Shown one piece after another: positions 37,187-46,485 of a stretch of DNA of 64,000 nt (position 1 is the first letter of the stretch; the number at the start of each line of letters is the position of its first letter). The DNA comes from an uncultured Lachnospiraceae bacterium (GTDB lineage Bacteria > Bacillota_A > Clostridia > Lachnospirales > Lachnospiraceae). A program made the position numbers and the translations under genes. The notes under the pieces are model-generated. The model saw only the letters and a program-made list of their open reading frames with translations. It had not been told where the DNA came from and searched no databases. The DNA lies in contig CATOMC010000001.1 of NCBI GenBank assembly GCA_951801245.1, positions 124,001 to 188,000 of the forward strand, written 5' to 3'.

Positions 37187-38806
37187 CTACCTCCTGACAA
37201 GATCCATCGGATCAATAAGACATTCCAATAAGACGGATTCATCGTTCTCCAAAAAGGCCCGGATGGTATCCTCAGCGCCTTCCATCGTGTATTGTCTCAT
37301 AAATTTCATGTCATAGGCCGTTGCAAGTTTCTCAAGATCAGGGCTGCCGGACAGATCTACCACCGAATAGTTATCCTTGTAGGTATAATGCTGATATTCC
37401 CGAACCATGCCAAGATAATTATTCTTGAGAACAATGATCTTCACAGGCACCTGGAACTGCCGCATGGTGGCAAGTTCCATCATGGACATCTGGAAAGAAC
37501 CGTCGCCGCAGACAGCCACTACCTGACGTTTCTTATCCGCAAGTTTGGCACCCATGGCGGCCGGAATGGAATATCCCATGGTCCCCATGCCGCCGGTAGT
37601 AAGAAACCGGCCCTTTTTGACAATATGATAACCACAAGACCAGATCTGGTTCTGCCCCACATCCGCCACGTAGACAGCATCTTCCTGCATGGCATCGGAA
37701 AGCATGGTGATAAATGCTGCCGGATCCACATAGTCGGGATTGGGTCTGCGGACAGGCTGCATGGTGTCACGGTAACCGTTTAATACCTGAATCCACTCGG
37801 CATGTTCACAATGAAACTCTTCTTTCTGGATATCCTCGAAAATATGCTTCGCATCGCCCACAAGCGGGATGGCCGGCCCTACATTCTTACCGATCTCCGC
37901 CGGATCCACATCAATATGGATGAGTACCTTATTCTCGGTAATCAGATCCGGCTGATTCACGGCCCGGTCAGCCACACGGGCACCAACCATCAAAAGCAGA
38001 TCCGATTCGTTCATGGCTCTGTTGGCATAAGGTTTGCCGTTATTCCCTACCATGCCGTAGTACATAGGATGTCTGGTAGGCATGGCACCGATTCCCATCA
38101 TGGTGCTCACCACAGGAATCTGATATTTCTCCGCAAAGTTACGCAGTTCTTCTTCCGCATGACTTAAGAGGACACCGCCGCCGGCACAGATGATGGGCCG
38201 TTTTGCCTTTTCCAGTTCCTTGATCACCTTCTTGATCTGTGCCATATTGCCTCTTACGGTGGGCTTGTAAGTTCTCATATTGACTTCTTCCGGATACTTA
38301 AACTTATTGACCGGACTGTTCTGGATATCGATCGGCACGTCGATCAGCACGGGGCCTTTACGTCCTGTGCTGGCCAGATGAAATGCCTCTTTAAAGACTC
38401 TTGGTATGTCATTGGCGTCTTTGATCAGATAGCTGTATTTGACAAAGGATTCCACCGCGCCGGTGATATCCGCTTCCTGAAAGACATCAGAGCCTAAAAG
38501 TTCGCTGCTGACCTGCCCTGTAATGCACACCAGCGGAATGCTGTCGGCAAAAGCAGTGGCCACACCTGTGATCAGATTGGTGGCGCCAGGGCCGGAGGTC
38601 ACGGCACATACGCCTACGTTTCCTGACACTCTGGCAAGACCGCTTGCCGCATGGGCAGCGTTTTGTTCCGTACGGATCAGGATTGTCTGTATGTCAGACT
38701 CTAAAATACTGTTGTAGAAGGGGCATATTGCCACGCCGGGATAGCCAAACACATACTCGACACCCTCTGCTTCCAAACATTTTACAATCGCATCTGCACC
38801 TATCAT
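37187..38806 (-). CDS. ilvB: Acetolactate synthase large subunit
   Basis: A 539-residue thiamine diphosphate enzyme that condenses pyruvate (or pyruvate and 2-oxobutyrate) in branched-chain amino-acid synthesis. The catalytic Glu is in IRTEQNAAHAA near residue 47, and the ThDP/Mg motif is GDGSFQMSMMELATM with NNYLGMV. AAGGAG precedes the ATG, 18 bp after metH. The gene is followed at 3 bp by ilvN copy 2. Length is slightly short of the 560-590 usual. Confidence 0.95.
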   Translation of the reverse strand: MIGADAIVKCLEAEGVEYVFGYPGVAICPFYNSILESDIQTILIRTEQNAAHAASGLARVSGNVGVCAVTSGPGATNLITGVATAFADSIPLVCITGQVSSELLGSDVFQEADITGAVESFVKYSYLIKDANDIPRVFKEAFHLASTGRKGPVLIDVPIDIQNSPVNKFKYPEEVNMRTYKPTVRGNMAQIKKVIKELEKAKRPIICAGGGVLLSHAEEELRNFAEKYQIPVVSTMMGIGAMPTRHPMYYGMVGNNGKPYANRAMNESDLLLMVGARVADRAVNQPDLITENKVLIHIDVDPAEIGKNVGPAIPLVGDAKHIFEDIQKEEFHCEHAEWIQVLNGYRDTMQPVRRPNPDYVDPAAFITMLSDAMQEDAVYVADVGQNQIWSCGYHIVKKGRFLTTGGMGTMGYSIPAAMGAKLADKKRQVVAVCGDGSFQMSMMELATMRQFQVPVKIIVLKNNYLGMVREYQHYTYKDNYSVVDLSGSPDLEKLATAYDMKFMRQYTMEGAEDTIRAFLENDESVLLECLIDPMDLVRR

Positions 38807-38824
38807 GTTTTTTATGCTCCTTTT

Positions 38825-41284
38825 CTACTCTTCTATTTGTAATATCTTCTTTGTCAGTTTCACCGCGTCCGCCGCGTCTTTGGAATAACCGTCCGCGCCG
38901 ATCTCATCTGCATACTCCTGAGTGATCACCGCACCACCGATGATGATCTTGGCCGGCACCTTCTTCTCCTTCGCATAATCGATCACATGCCGCATCTGCT
39001 GCATGGTGGTGGTCATCAGCGCCGAAAGTGCGATCACCTGCGCGTTATGCTCTTTGGCGGCCGCAATAATCTGCTCTTTGGGCACGTCTTTTCCCAGATC
39101 GATCACACGGAATCCGTAATTTTTCAACATCAGCGCTACCAGATTCTTGCCGATATCATGAATATCTCCCTCCACGGTGGCGATCACTACGGTCGGCATA
39201 TCCGAAGCCGTGTTTTCCTGCAAGAGAATCGGCTCCATATACTCGATGGAAGCTTTCATGGCCTCAGCACTGGCAATGAGCTGCGGCAGGAAGTATTTCC
39301 CTTTATCAAACAACTCTCCCACCTCATTGATGGCAGGGAGCAGAATCTCGTCCAACAGATTCTTTGCCTCATGCCCTTCATCAAGCGCTGTCCTGGTGTT
39401 CTCCACAATGGCGTTTTTATTCCCTTTCAGAACATCGGCGTAGAGCTTGTCTGTTATTTTCAATAAGACGGCTTCTTTCGCCGGCGCGTTTATTTTGATA
39501 CCCGTCTGTGAGACAAGGGGGGTTCCCATCACTTCCCGCTTTTCTTTCCAGGCATCCATCAACTGGATGTAACGGATATCCGCCCCTTCTTTATGTAGAA
39601 GCAGGTCGGAGGCAAAAGCACAGCTTACTAACAGTTCCTGAGAAGGATTGGCGATGGCCATGGTAAGTCCCGCCTGAATTGCCATGGTAAGAAAACTTGC
39701 ATTGACAAAACTCCGCTCCGGCAGCCCGAAAGAGATGTTGGACAGACCACAGATCGTAGCCAGACCGTTCTCTTTACAGTAACGTATCGTATCAAGCGTA
39801 TCTGTGGCAGCCTTTTTGTTGGCGCCTACGGTGGCCACAAGGCCATCCACGATAATATCTTCTTTGGTAAGCCCCAGGGCATATGCCTTTGTTTCTATCT
39901 GTTGAATGATACTTATTTTCTCTGCAAGATCCTTGGGCAGACCTTCATCCGATAAGGGAAGCAGGATAAACATGGCGCCATATTTCTTAGCCAGAGGAAG
40001 CAGGGCATCCACCTTGGCCTTTTCATAAGAAATGGAATTGATCAGCGCCCGGCCCGGATATCTGCGAAGCGCTGCCTCCAACACATCTACATGACTGGAA
40101 TCGATGGACAACGGCAGATTCGTAATGCCGCTTACGGTATCCAGAGCCTTCAACATCATCGCTTTCTCATCGATGCCGCTCATTCCCATATTCACATCCA
40201 ATATGCCGGCTCCACAGGCCTCCTGCTCTTCTGCGAAAGCCGATACCATCTCCATGGAACCCTCCCGAAGCTGTGCCTGCAGTTTCTTCTTGCCGGTGGG
40301 ATTAATGCGCTCTCCCACAATGATAAAATTATCTGTCAGACCAAAAGATACGGTCTGTCGTTCACTGGAAAGAAAACGACGTCTGGTCTTCGCACGATGC
40401 CAGATAGGCATGTCCCCCGCCTGCTTTGCCGCCTCCCTGATATAATCCGGGGTAGTGCCACAGCACCCGCCGATGACGGAAGCACCCGCCGCAACAATAT
40501 CCTTCATACAGATACCGAATGTAACGGCATCCATGTCATAGACAGTGCTGCCTGTCTCGTCTAAAAAAGGCAGCCCGGCATTGGGTTTGGCAATGATTGG
40601 TAAGGTGGTAACTTCCGCCATGGCGCGCACCACATCGACCATTTTATCAGGCCCGGTAGAACAGTTGACACCGACAGCCGCCACGCCGAGACTTTCCAGA
40701 ACCACAGCCGCTGTCACGGCATCTGTCCCGAACAGAGTCCGTCCGTCCGATTCAAACGTAAGCGTCGCCATCACTGCCAGATCACAGGTCTCCTTGGCAG
40801 CAATGACCGCCGCTCTGGTCTCCTGCAGGCTCATCATGGTCTCCACCACCAGCAGATCCACACCGGCCTCTGCCAGATAACCGATCTGTTCTTTATATAC
40901 ATCGATCAATTCTTCAAAATCCAGTTTACCCATGGGCGACAATTGTTCGCCGGTCATGGTAATGTCTCCGGCCACATAGGCATTCCTGCCGGCAGCCTCC
41001 TTCGAGATGGCAACCAGATCATGATTCATCTGCCGGATATTACCTTCCAGCCCATATTCTTTGAGTTTGATCCGGTTTGCCGTAAAGGTAGGCGCATATA
41101 TAATACGGCTTCCTGCCTCTATAAATTCTTTTTGAAGCGTTATCAGCACTTCTTTATGCTCTAAGATCCACTGCTCCGGACACACCCCTGCGGGCATCCC
41201 CCTCTTTTGCAGATTAGAACCGGTAGCTCCGTCCAGAAAGACCGGTCTTTCTTTTATCAAAGCCTGAAACGACTGTTTATCCAT
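38825..41284 (-). CDS. metH: Cobalamin-dependent methionine synthase without activation domain
   Basis: An 819-residue MetH. The homocysteine methyltransferase domain (about 1-290) has zinc Cys residues in VNCSTGP and GGCCGTTP; the pterin domain (about 320-580) has DNFIIVGERINPTGKK. The B12 cap and B12-binding domain (about 600-819) carry the cobalamin His in GDIHDIGKNLV. The C-terminal AdoMet activation domain is absent, so reactivation needs a separate protein. The start at 41284 has GGAGG 4 nt away; a longer reading adds 57 basic residues with no ribosome site and crosses a hairpin. It heads a row leading into ilvB. Confidence 0.93.
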   Translation of the reverse strand: MDKQSFQALIKERPVFLDGATGSNLQKRGMPAGVCPEQWILEHKEVLITLQKEFIEAGSRIIYAPTFTANRIKLKEYGLEGNIRQMNHDLVAISKEAAGRNAYVAGDITMTGEQLSPMGKLDFEELIDVYKEQIGYLAEAGVDLLVVETMMSLQETRAAVIAAKETCDLAVMATLTFESDGRTLFGTDAVTAAVVLESLGVAAVGVNCSTGPDKMVDVVRAMAEVTTLPIIAKPNAGLPFLDETGSTVYDMDAVTFGICMKDIVAAGASVIGGCCGTTPDYIREAAKQAGDMPIWHRAKTRRRFLSSERQTVSFGLTDNFIIVGERINPTGKKKLQAQLREGSMEMVSAFAEEQEACGAGILDVNMGMSGIDEKAMMLKALDTVSGITNLPLSIDSSHVDVLEAALRRYPGRALINSISYEKAKVDALLPLAKKYGAMFILLPLSDEGLPKDLAEKISIIQQIETKAYALGLTKEDIIVDGLVATVGANKKAATDTLDTIRYCKENGLATICGLSNISFGLPERSFVNASFLTMAIQAGLTMAIANPSQELLVSCAFASDLLLHKEGADIRYIQLMDAWKEKREVMGTPLVSQTGIKINAPAKEAVLLKITDKLYADVLKGNKNAIVENTRTALDEGHEAKNLLDEILLPAINEVGELFDKGKYFLPQLIASAEAMKASIEYMEPILLQENTASDMPTVVIATVEGDIHDIGKNLVALMLKNYGFRVIDLGKDVPKEQIIAAAKEHNAQVIALSALMTTTMQQMRHVIDYAKEKKVPAKIIIGGAVITQEYADEIGADGYSKDAADAVKLTKKILQIEE

Positions 41285-41312
41285 ACTACCTCCATAACTC
41301 CTAGCAGTTCTT

Positions 41313-41338
41313 GGCGTCCCTTCCAATGACGGGACGCC
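41313..41338. promoter_or_regulatory. Leader hairpin before metH
   Basis: A stem of GGCGTCCC/GGGACGCC with a 10-nt loop lies between the lipoprotein stop and the metH ribosome site. There is no T-run on the minus side (CAAGAA follows), so it is a weak terminator or attenuator at best; on the plus strand only TTT follows. Confidence 0.45.
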
Positions 41339-41357
41339 TTTAGAACTTCTTCTCGCG

Positions 41358-41987
41358 CTATTCTTCCGCAGGTTCCTCATAAAAAACGGTGTCATCGGTG
41401 TCAAAATTATCTTCCGGTACTTCTTCCGAGGGCGTTTCTTCCGGCGCTCCCTCATCGGATGATTCTTCCGTCCCGTCTTCCTCGTCTGTCTTATTCAAAA
41501 AGCCGTCTCCAAAGATACCTTCTTCCTGCGTGTAAGTAACGCCCTCACCCTCCGGAATCTCTCCGTGCAGGATGGTAATAATATACTGGATACGTATATT
41601 GGCCCGCTCGTAATATTCAAGCGCAGCCTGCCCCAATGCCTCATCGTAAGTGTCTCCTTCATAGGCTTGGTGAAACAGGGCCACTGCTTCTTTCATATTC
41701 TCATCCGCCTCATCGGCAAGACTCTCTGCCGCCGAAAACTGTTCCGGGACTTCCAGTTCTGCCATCCAGGTAATCTCGGTCTGCAGACCATCCAGATAAG
41801 CAAGAAGCTGTGATACCGCATCTTCCGAAGACGGATCAATCGCATTCATATTGTCATTATAAGTAGCGGCACTTTCAAAAAAAGTATTCATATCCTCCTG
41901 ATAAGAAGTCAACGCTTCATCTTCCCCGCATGCTGTCAGCAAAAAGCCACAGACAATGACAGCACCAAAAAATTTAAATTTTTTCAA
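41358..41987 (-). CDS. Acidic surface lipoprotein, unknown function
   Basis: A 209-residue predicted lipoprotein. A signal peptide with lipobox LLTAC places the lipidated Cys at residue 20. The mature region is helical (about 25-140) and the last 45 residues are almost entirely Glu, Asp, Ser, Thr and Pro, likely disordered. I do not recognise the family. The start is TTG with GGAGGGG about 5 nt upstream; the nearest ATG gives a stop within two codons. It has its own promoter (42050-42078) and precedes metH. Confidence 0.75.
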   Translation of the reverse strand: MKKFKFFGAVIVCGFLLTACGEDEALTSYQEDMNTFFESAATYNDNMNAIDPSSEDAVSQLLAYLDGLQTEITWMAELEVPEQFSAAESLADEADENMKEAVALFHQAYEGDTYDEALGQAALEYYERANIRIQYIITILHGEIPEGEGVTYTQEEGIFGDGFLNKTDEEDGTEESSDEGAPEETPSEEVPEDNFDTDDTVFYEEPAEE

Positions 41988-42049
41988 AGCATTCCCCTCC
42001 TGCCAAGTCTTATCTGGCGTATTATGTATAATCTATTCCCTATTTAAAC

Positions 42050-42078
42050 ATAGTACTGATGTTCCGCCATTTCGTCAA
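42050..42078 (-). promoter_or_regulatory. Sigma-A promoter of the lipoprotein gene
   Basis: On the minus strand TTGACG (42078-42073) and TACTAT (42055-42050) are 17 bp apart, about 55 nt before the TTG start. Confidence 0.5.
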
Positions 42079-42110
42079 CCTATTTTTGTTTTCTACAAGG
42101 TAATTACCAC

Positions 42111-42153
42111 AAAAAACAGACAGGAAATCCTGCTGTTTTTGGATTTCCTGTCT
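42111..42153 (-). terminator. Intrinsic terminator of the arsR-HMA pair
   Basis: On the minus strand a perfect 13-bp stem AGACAGGAAATCC/GGATTTCCTGTCT (42153-42118) with a 10-nt loop is followed after one base by TTTTTT. Confidence 0.85.
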
Positions 42154-42201
42154 ATAGATGACTGTGCAGTTCGTATTCAACTTGAAATCTGCTTTGCCTT
42201 A

Positions 42202-42420
42202 TCAAATAGCAATTTCACAATCCGGCTCTACTTTTCTGCAAGCCTTCAAAACCTGCTTCATGACCGCCTTCTCGTCAGCTCCTTCCGTAAATTCCACTTT
42301 CATCTTCTGCGTCATAAAACTGACGGTCGCATCTGCCACTCCTTCTGTTTTTTTCGCTGCTTCCTGCATTTTTTCCGCACAATTGGCACAGTCCACTTCA
42401 ATCTTATAAGTCTTGTTCAT
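42202..42420 (-). CDS. HMA-domain metallochaperone
   Basis: A 72-residue single heavy-metal-associated domain of the CopZ/MerP type. The metal-binding pair is CANC (residues 11-14) at the end of the first strand, replacing the usual MxCxxC by VDCANC. The beta-alpha-beta-beta-alpha-beta pattern is complete. It would bind a soft metal such as Cu(I), Zn or Cd. It follows the ArsR repressor by 12 bp. No P-type ATPase follows; the cluster ends with a terminator. Confidence 0.88.
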   Translation of the reverse strand: MNKTYKIEVDCANCAEKMQEAAKKTEGVADATVSFMTQKMKVEFTEGADEKAVMKQVLKACRKVEPDCEIAI

Positions 42421-42432
42421 GGTATTTTCCTC

Positions 42433-42792
42433 CTAAACTTCCGTCTCTTCTTCCACATGTTCCATTCCCATGCTTAAGATAGATCTGACATGCTCATCAT
42501 CCAGAGAATAATAAATTGATTTTCCATCTCTGCGGAATTTGACCAGTTTGGAAGTCTTAAGAATCCGCAGTTGATGGCTGACGGATGACTGGCTTAAGTT
42601 CAGCAGTCTGGCAATATCATTCACACATAACTCCGTCTCAAACATGGCATACAGTATTTTGATCCTGGTCGAATCCCCGAATACCTTAAAAAGCTCCGCC
42701 AGATCATAAAGAACTTCGTCCGCCGGCTGTTTATTAAAAACCGCGTTGATCAGTTCCTCATGTGCTTCTGTGTATTCCTTTGCTTCCATCAT
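42433..42792 (-). CDS. ArsR/SmtB-family metal-responsive repressor
   Basis: A 119-residue winged-helix repressor. The DNA helix region is ELCVNDIARLLNLSQSSVSHQLRILK, with the ELCVND motif typical of ArsR/CadC/SmtB sensors. The C-terminal helix has His residues at MGMEHVEEE that may form an alpha-5-type zinc site. The start at 42792 is set by AAGGGTG 8 nt upstream; other ATGs sit just before it. It controls its own promoter (42821-42868) and is transcribed with the HMA gene. Confidence 0.9.
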   Translation of the reverse strand: MMEAKEYTEAHEELINAVFNKQPADEVLYDLAELFKVFGDSTRIKILYAMFETELCVNDIARLLNLSQSSVSHQLRILKTSKLVKFRRDGKSIYYSLDDEHVRSILSMGMEHVEEETEV

Positions 42793-42820
42793 TGTCATCA
42801 CCCTTCTTCGCATGATTTAA

Positions 42821-42868
42821 CATATGTTTATTTGTTCATATTATAATATCATCAATCCTATATGTCAA
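42821..42868 (-). promoter_or_regulatory. Perfect consensus promoter with ArsR-type operator
   Basis: On the minus strand TTGACA (42868-42863) and TATAAT (42845-42840) are 17 bp apart, an exact sigma-A consensus. The -10 overlaps an imperfect palindrome ATATGAACA...ACATATG (42841-42821) of the ArsR/SmtB operator kind, covering the start site. This fits strong transcription held off by the repressor until metal binds. Confidence 0.8.
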
Positions 42869-42889
42869 GTTTTATTCGAAGAATTTCAT

Positions 42890-42919
42890 TGTGAAAAGCA
42901 ACAGCACTTACTTTTCACA
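42890..42919. repeat. Inverted repeat between divergent promoters
   Basis: A perfect 9-bp arm pair, TGTGAAAAG / CTTTTCACA, with a 12-nt spacer lies between the arsR promoter and the yesM promoter. It has no T-run, so it is not a terminator. Confidence 0.6.
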
Positions 42920-43001
42920 CATTAGCCAGGAAGTGATACCTGAATAGCTATAAAATGCTCCATCGGCCCGCTTTCGCTCCTTTCACAGCGCCATGAAATT
43001 C

Positions 43002-43030
43002 TTGTAAGCCTCTTCTGATTTTGCTATAAT
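43002..43030 (+). promoter_or_regulatory. Extended -10 promoter for yesM-yesN
   Basis: TTGTAA (43002-43007) and TATAAT (43025-43030) are 17 bp apart with TGC before the -10. The predicted start is about 43 nt before the TTG start codon. Confidence 0.7.
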
Positions 43031-43079
43031 ATTACACATATCAACAGGTACGAATAACACAAAGAAAGGGGATTCACCT

Positions 43080-44861
43080 TTGTACATACAACGTATCAAA
43101 AAGAGAGTTTTAAATCTTTCCCTAACTTCAAAACTGAAATACATTTATACTGGTTTGATTTTTATCTGTGTTTTTTGTAATCTGCTGATTCTATACAGTT
43201 TTTTTACTGGAGAAATGCAAAAAACGGTTTCCACCCTCACTTCACAGACCGTAGAAACCGTATCCAAGAATGTGGACAGTTCCCTGTCTGCTATTTCCAA
43301 AAGTTCGACATACCTGCTCGGTACAACAGAGGTACAGAATTATCTTGTAGAAATGAATCAGTCAGAATACGCGATTCTTTCCAAACAGTTACGTAATTTC
43401 TTATATATGTCACTTGAATCAATGCCCCTTGCTTCTTCTATTATTGTCATGCATCCTTCCGGGGCATATGAGGGTGCCGCACGGTATCACCTTCCTTCGG
43501 TACAAGGAAGTTCTCCGACAGACACTTCCTGGTATGAAGACCTACGCAGGCAGAAGGGCGCCCCTATTTTAACCATCAATGCGGGTGGTTATCTTACCTT
43601 CGAGGATGACCATAACTATGTCACTTTGATACGTTTGATCAACAGTACGGAAAATGCACAGCCGCTTGGGTATTTATTCATTAATATTTCCGTGGACTCT
43701 CTTCTTTCCTTCGCCCGTGAAGACAATAGCAATTATTCTGATTTCTATGTTTCTTCCGGTACCGATACGATCCTTCCGTTTCGGAACGATCACCTGAATC
43801 AATGGCTGCAGGATGTCACCATTGATTCTTTGTCTGCCGAAAATACTGTCAGGCTCGGGCCGGATCGTTATCTATTATTAAAATTTCACACCGCAAACCC
43901 TGACTGGAATTATATTGCAGCAATCAATTATAACCTGCTGACCAACCAGCACAGAGCCTTTATTATCATATCCCTCATCATCATTATGATCTGCTTTGCC
44001 TTTTTTCTCCTGATTGCGCTTGGCACCAATCGATTTGTCACCGCACCGTTACGCCAGCTCATGATTGCCATGAAAAAGCCGGAAACCGGAGATTTTAATC
44101 ATGCTTATGTAACGGTCTGTCAGGACGAAATCGGCCAGCTTCAAAGTGCCTACAATGATATGGTGGACAAAATACAGCAGCTTCTTGATGCCAAGGTTTC
44201 CGAGCAAAAGAGGCTTCGTAAAGCCGAGTTAAATATACTGCAGGAACAGATTAAGCCTCATTTTCTTTACAACAGCCTGGGTGCCATTTCCTATCTTGTC
44301 ACATCGCAGCAAAACGAAAAGGCTTATGATCTGATCATCTCCTTATCAGAATATTACCGGGAAAGTCTGAGCAAAGGAAATAAAGTAATACCGCTGTCCA
44401 CAGAAATCAATATTGTCAAAAACTACCTGAAACTGCAGAAAGTCCGTTTCCCGGATGCCTTTACAGATGAGTACGAGTTGGAAGAAGCTGCCCTCTCTTA
44501 CCGGATTCCAAGGCTCATATTGCAGCCCCTTGTAGAAAATTCAATCTATCATGGTATTATTCCCACCTGTGATTCCGGTATCATTAAGATCTGTGTCTCT
44601 ACGGATGCCGGACATCTTCTGATCTGTGTGGCAGATAACGGCATCGGCATGGCGCCTCAGGATCTTGACAATATTCTGTCTTCCGGTTCTGAAAGCCAGG
44701 CACAGAGTTTCGGGCTCAAAGGAACGATAGAACGTATGCAGATATTCTATGAGACACAGGATATCTGTACCATAGACAGCCGTCCCAATGAAGGAACTGC
44801 CATTACCTTTTTGATTCCACTGGAGAAAACGGAGAGACAAGATGGAGAATTCGATTCTTAA
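43080..44861 (+). CDS. YesM-like sensor histidine kinase
   Basis: A 593-residue two-transmembrane kinase with spans around residues 20-45 and 293-320 and an outer Cache-like domain between them, then a HAMP segment. The His_kinase domain has His394 in PHFLYNS, and the HATPase domain has Asn487 in VENSIYHG and the ADNGIGM motif. It starts with TTG preceded by AAAGGGG. It is coupled to the response regulator by a 20-bp overlap. In this class of kinase, extracellular sugars bound by ABC proteins often act as the signal. Confidence 0.92.
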   Translation: MYIQRIKKRVLNLSLTSKLKYIYTGLIFICVFCNLLILYSFFTGEMQKTVSTLTSQTVETVSKNVDSSLSAISKSSTYLLGTTEVQNYLVEMNQSEYAILSKQLRNFLYMSLESMPLASSIIVMHPSGAYEGAARYHLPSVQGSSPTDTSWYEDLRRQKGAPILTINAGGYLTFEDDHNYVTLIRLINSTENAQPLGYLFINISVDSLLSFAREDNSNYSDFYVSSGTDTILPFRNDHLNQWLQDVTIDSLSAENTVRLGPDRYLLLKFHTANPDWNYIAAINYNLLTNQHRAFIIISLIIIMICFAFFLLIALGTNRFVTAPLRQLMIAMKKPETGDFNHAYVTVCQDEIGQLQSAYNDMVDKIQQLLDAKVSEQKRLRKAELNILQEQIKPHFLYNSLGAISYLVTSQQNEKAYDLIISLSEYYRESLSKGNKVIPLSTEINIVKNYLKLQKVRFPDAFTDEYELEEAALSYRIPRLILQPLVENSIYHGIIPTCDSGIIKICVSTDAGHLLICVADNGIGMAPQDLDNILSSGSESQAQSFGLKGTIERMQIFYETQDICTIDSRPNEGTAITFLIPLEKTERQDGEFDS

Positions 44862-46443
44862 AGTTCTGATCGTTGACGATGAAGAACTGGCACGTAAAAT
44901 GCTGATCACAGGCACTAACTGGAATGCGCTGCATATGGAGATCATTGCAGAAGCCGTCTCCGGACAGGACGCGCTGTCCATTATGGAGGAACAGATTCCC
45001 GACATACTCTTTACGGATATTAAAATGCCCTACATGGATGGCATGGAACTTTGCAGTATTGTGACCAGACGATATCCTCATATCAAAATTGTCATCACGA
45101 CTGCTTTTAAGGATTTTGATTACGCGCACCAATGTATCAGTCTCGGCGTATCGAATTTCCTGCTAAAACCCATTAATCGCAACGAACTTCTTTCAACGCT
45201 GTTAAAACTCAGGGAACAGATTGAAAAAGAAAAGCAGCAATGGCTGGAATTTGATCATCTGAAAGAAATCCTGCAAAAAAATTTTTCTTATTTAAGAGAA
45301 CGGTTTTTGCTGGAATTTTGCGAGAACAGTACCCGCTCCGCTTCCACGGAAAAACAGGTTTCCTATTATTTCCCGGAAGGGATTCCTTCCTATATTCAGG
45401 TTACGCTTTTGGAAGCGCATTCTCCCTATGCGGGGAATCTGACCGAGGAAGAGCGGCTTCTGCAGGATATGAAAAATCTGGAATTTATTAAGAACCATCT
45501 GCAAGGAATGGATCATATTGAGATATTTGCAGATAACAAGCATCACCTTGTACTTTTATCCTATTCTCCTGATGTGCAGGTGATTTCTTTGTGTGAACAG
45601 CTTCAGCGCAGTATTTACCAGACTTCCGGCCATGAAATACTGTTTGGCATCGGAAATCATTATGACAACTTTTATCAGGCAGATACTTCCTGGATGGAAG
45701 CACTGGAATCCCTGAAATTTTGCCGCTATATGCCAAACCAGCCGATCATTGTTTACCAGAATGACATTCATGTCCAGAACACAGGCTGGACGATCTCCCC
45801 TGCCGAACTGGAAGATATTAAATTCTATATCAAAGCAGGACTTCCTGATGCTGTTCAAAAACATCTGTCCACACTTTATACGGAACAGGCCGGCGGACTG
45901 ATCAGTCTGGAACATGCACGTATGCTGTCCATGACGCTGCTGTCTATGGCTGTCAATGTGGCAAACGATATTGGTATTCCTCTGGAAGGCCTGTTCTCAG
46001 ACTATGGCAATTCCTTTTTACAAATTCTGTTAGAACCTACCAGTCAGGATCTGCGCAGCCATACCAGTGTATTTTTGATCAGGATGGCAACGGAAATCGC
46101 CGCTTACCGGACCAATAAGAGTAAGAATGTCCTCTGGGAAGTGATTCAATATATTCAGTCCCATCTGACGGATCCGGATCTGACCCTTGGCTCTGTGGCC
46201 GAAATCTTCCATATGAATGACAGCTACCTTAGCCGTACCTTTACGAAGGAACTGGGCTTTAGCTTCTCCAAATATCTGAACAGGCTCCGTATGGAACATG
46301 CCATCACATTGATCAATACCACTGATTTAAAGGCATATCAGATTGCGGAAGCTGTCGGCATTCCGGATGCTTACTATTTCAGTAACTGTTTCAAAAAATA
46401 TACCGGCCAATCCATTCGGGATTATAGAAAAGGAACAACCTGA
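44842..46443 (+). CDS. YesN-like response regulator with AraC-type DNA-binding domain
   Basis: A 533-residue regulator. The receiver domain has VDDEE at 11-15, the phospho-acceptor Asp59 in FTDIKMP and Lys in LLKPI. A long middle region (about 130-420) follows, and two AraC-type helix-turn-helix motifs occupy the last 100 residues (SHLTDPDLTLGSVAEIFHMN, ending GQSIRDYRKG). GGAGA precedes the ATG inside the kinase end. It probably activates the convergent GH43-ABC genes. Confidence 0.92.
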   Translation: MENSILKVLIVDDEELARKMLITGTNWNALHMEIIAEAVSGQDALSIMEEQIPDILFTDIKMPYMDGMELCSIVTRRYPHIKIVITTAFKDFDYAHQCISLGVSNFLLKPINRNELLSTLLKLREQIEKEKQQWLEFDHLKEILQKNFSYLRERFLLEFCENSTRSASTEKQVSYYFPEGIPSYIQVTLLEAHSPYAGNLTEEERLLQDMKNLEFIKNHLQGMDHIEIFADNKHHLVLLSYSPDVQVISLCEQLQRSIYQTSGHEILFGIGNHYDNFYQADTSWMEALESLKFCRYMPNQPIIVYQNDIHVQNTGWTISPAELEDIKFYIKAGLPDAVQKHLSTLYTEQAGGLISLEHARMLSMTLLSMAVNVANDIGIPLEGLFSDYGNSFLQILLEPTSQDLRSHTSVFLIRMATEIAAYRTNKSKNVLWEVIQYIQSHLTDPDLTLGSVAEIFHMNDSYLSRTFTKELGFSFSKYLNRLRMEHAITLINTTDLKAYQIAEAVGIPDAYYFSNCFKKYTGQSIRDYRKGTT

Positions 46444-46456
46444 CCGTTGTTCCTTT
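46429..46456. terminator. Bidirectional terminator between yesN and GH43 genes
   Basis: A perfect 11-bp stem AAAGGAACAAC / GTTGTTCCTTT has the yesN stop codon in the loop. The minus strand continues TTTTCT, and the plus strand has TTTCT, so it can end both convergent transcripts. Confidence 0.7.
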
Positions 46457-46485
46457 CTACATCCTTATCGGAAATTGCAAGATTT

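Noticed and set aside
41285..41357. Cobalamin or SAM riboswitch before metH
   Set aside because: The leader is about 70 nt, too short for a B12 riboswitch, and lacks S-box motifs; only a hairpin is present.
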